13,687 nucleotides of DNA. It comes from Clostridia bacterium (GTDB lineage Bacteria; Bacillota_A; Clostridia; Oscillospirales; CAG-272). Positions 12,991 through 13,687 of this stretch are shown piece after piece (position 1 is the stretch's first letter; each line of letters opens with the position of its first letter). A program made the translations under genes and the position numbers. Location: the NCBI GenBank assembly GCA_017626655.1, contig JAGAIH010000290.1:1-13687 (forward strand), in the 5' to 3' direction. The notes beneath the pieces are model-generated. The model searched no databases. It was not told the DNA's origin and saw only the letters and a program-made list of their open reading frames with translations.

Positions 12991-13019
12991 TTGACATTTG
13001 ACGAAAAATGTGGTATGAT
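12991..13019 (+). promoter_or_regulatory. Promoter of the lipid-kinase gene
   Basis: TTGACA (12991-12996) and TATGAT (13014-13019) are separated by 17 bases, with TGG before the -10. The leader of about 30 bases carries GGGAGAGGAG before the ATG at 13056. Confidence 0.8.
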
Positions 13020-13055
13020 GTGAACAAGATATTTCAAAAGGGAGAGGAGACCGCC

Positions 13056-13687
13056 ATGGCCGCCAAAAAGACCTTCTGTATTCTGTACAATCCACTCGCC
13101 TCCACGGGACACGGAGAAGAGAAAGCCCACAAGCTCAAAGAGATCCTGGGGCTCGATTCTGAGGTTGTTTTTCGGAGTCTTATCGAGATCGAGGACAAGC
13201 GCGCATTCCTGAACGAGCTGGATCCTGATGTCACCCCCATCATCACGGGCGGCGACGGCACCCTCAGCCGTTTCGTCAACAGTCTGCACGGCAATCCCAC
13301 CCGCGATATCTACTACTACCCAGCGGGAACGGGCAACGACTTTCTCAATGACCTGGGCAAGACGGGGGACACCGAGCCTTTCCTGCTCAATCCCTACATC
13401 ACCGATCTCCCCCACATCCATTTCAACGGCGAGACCCACATTTTCATCAACGGCGTAGGCTACGGCATCGACGGTTACGTCTGCGAGGAGGGCGACCGCG
13501 TCCGCAAGAAGACGGGCAAGCCCATCAACTACACCGCCGCCGCCGTCAAGGGCCTTCTGGGCGCCTACAAGCAGACCCACGCCACCGTCACGGTGGACGG
13601 TCAGACCATGGAGTTCGATCACGTCTGGATGACCCCCACCATGCTGGGCCGCTTCTTCGGCGGCGGCATGATGTGCGCTCCCGGGCA
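13056..13687 (+). CDS. Diacylglycerol-kinase-family lipid kinase (3' end outside window)
   Basis: The frame is open from the ATG at 13056 to the window end, giving 210 residues. A GGAGAGGAG stretch precedes the start. The N-terminus KKTFCILYNPLAS (4-16) is the family's first strand with the NP element; GGDGTLS (65-71) is the nucleotide-binding signature and PAGTGNDF (89-96) the second hallmark of the DAGK catalytic domain. NGVGYGIDG (132-140) begins the second domain, and FFGGGMMCAPG (200-210) is the typical conserved segment near its middle. These soluble kinases phosphorylate diacylglycerol or related lipids using ATP; in Gram-positives DgkB recycles diacylglycerol released during lipoteichoic acid synthesis. 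Full members have about 290-310 residues, so roughly a third is missing. It is divergent from the DUF1538-PII operon. The exact lipid substrate is unknown. Confidence 0.9.
   Translation, partial: MAAKKTFCILYNPLASTGHGEEKAHKLKEILGLDSEVVFRSLIEIEDKRAFLNELDPDVTPIITGGDGTLSRFVNSLHGNPTRDIYYYPAGTGNDFLNDLGKTGDTEPFLLNPYITDLPHIHFNGETHIFINGVGYGIDGYVCEEGDRVRKKTGKPINYTAAAVKGLLGAYKQTHATVTVDGQTMEFDHVWMTPTMLGRFFGGGMMCAPG

Noticed and set aside
1..13687. Defence island, CRISPR array, prophage or insertion sequence
   Set aside because: No Cas, nuclease, transposase, integrase, phage structural gene or regular direct-repeat array could be found on either strand.

Overview
The window looks like chromosomal DNA from a high-GC member of the Clostridia, probably an uncultured gut Oscillospirales-type organism. 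The reasons are AGGAGG-type ribosome binding sites, SigA promoters at or very near consensus, strong GC-rich terminators, a secreted protein with a Listeria-Bacteroides (InlB B-type) repeat, and a short NfeD plus SPFH pair. The genus is inference only. I see no rRNA, tRNA, CRISPR array, insertion sequence or phage gene. Gene order is compact and no gap between genes exceeds about 275 bases.

Layout. (1) 1-1785 (+): the 3' part of a large modular secreted or surface protein, closed by a strong terminator. (2) 1916-4385 (+): a four-gene operon of NfeD-like membrane protein, SPFH/stomatin-like membrane scaffold, DUF6054-like small protein and a small three-helix membrane protein, driven by a perfect consensus promoter and closed by a 15-bp hairpin. 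(3) 4400-7777: a GH78-type alpha-L-rhamnosidase (-) and a TIM-barrel sugar isomerase/epimerase-like protein (+). They are divergently transcribed from two perfect consensus promoters that share an 11-bp inverted repeat, which suggests a small glycoside-use locus. (4) 7858-8289 (-): a small flavodoxin-fold-like protein with its own promoter. (5) 8565-10566 (-): a tight operon of CPBP-family intramembrane protease homologue, tRNA adenosine deaminase TadA and a small HEAT-like protein. (6) 10576-12916 (-): an operon of a duplicated DUF1538 membrane protein followed by two different PII-like signalling proteins. (7) 12991-13687 (+): the start of a diacylglycerol-kinase-family lipid kinase, cut by the window end.

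The most interesting unit is the DUF1538-PII-PII operon. It has the arrangement of a membrane transporter with dedicated PII-type regulators, comparable to Amt-GlnK or SbtA-SbtB, but with two divergent PII paralogues lacking the classical T-loop tyrosine and with a membrane protein of unknown substrate. Second is the membrane-microdomain operon, in which two poorly known small genes follow NfeD and SPFH. Third is the mirror-image promoter pair of the rhamnosidase locus.
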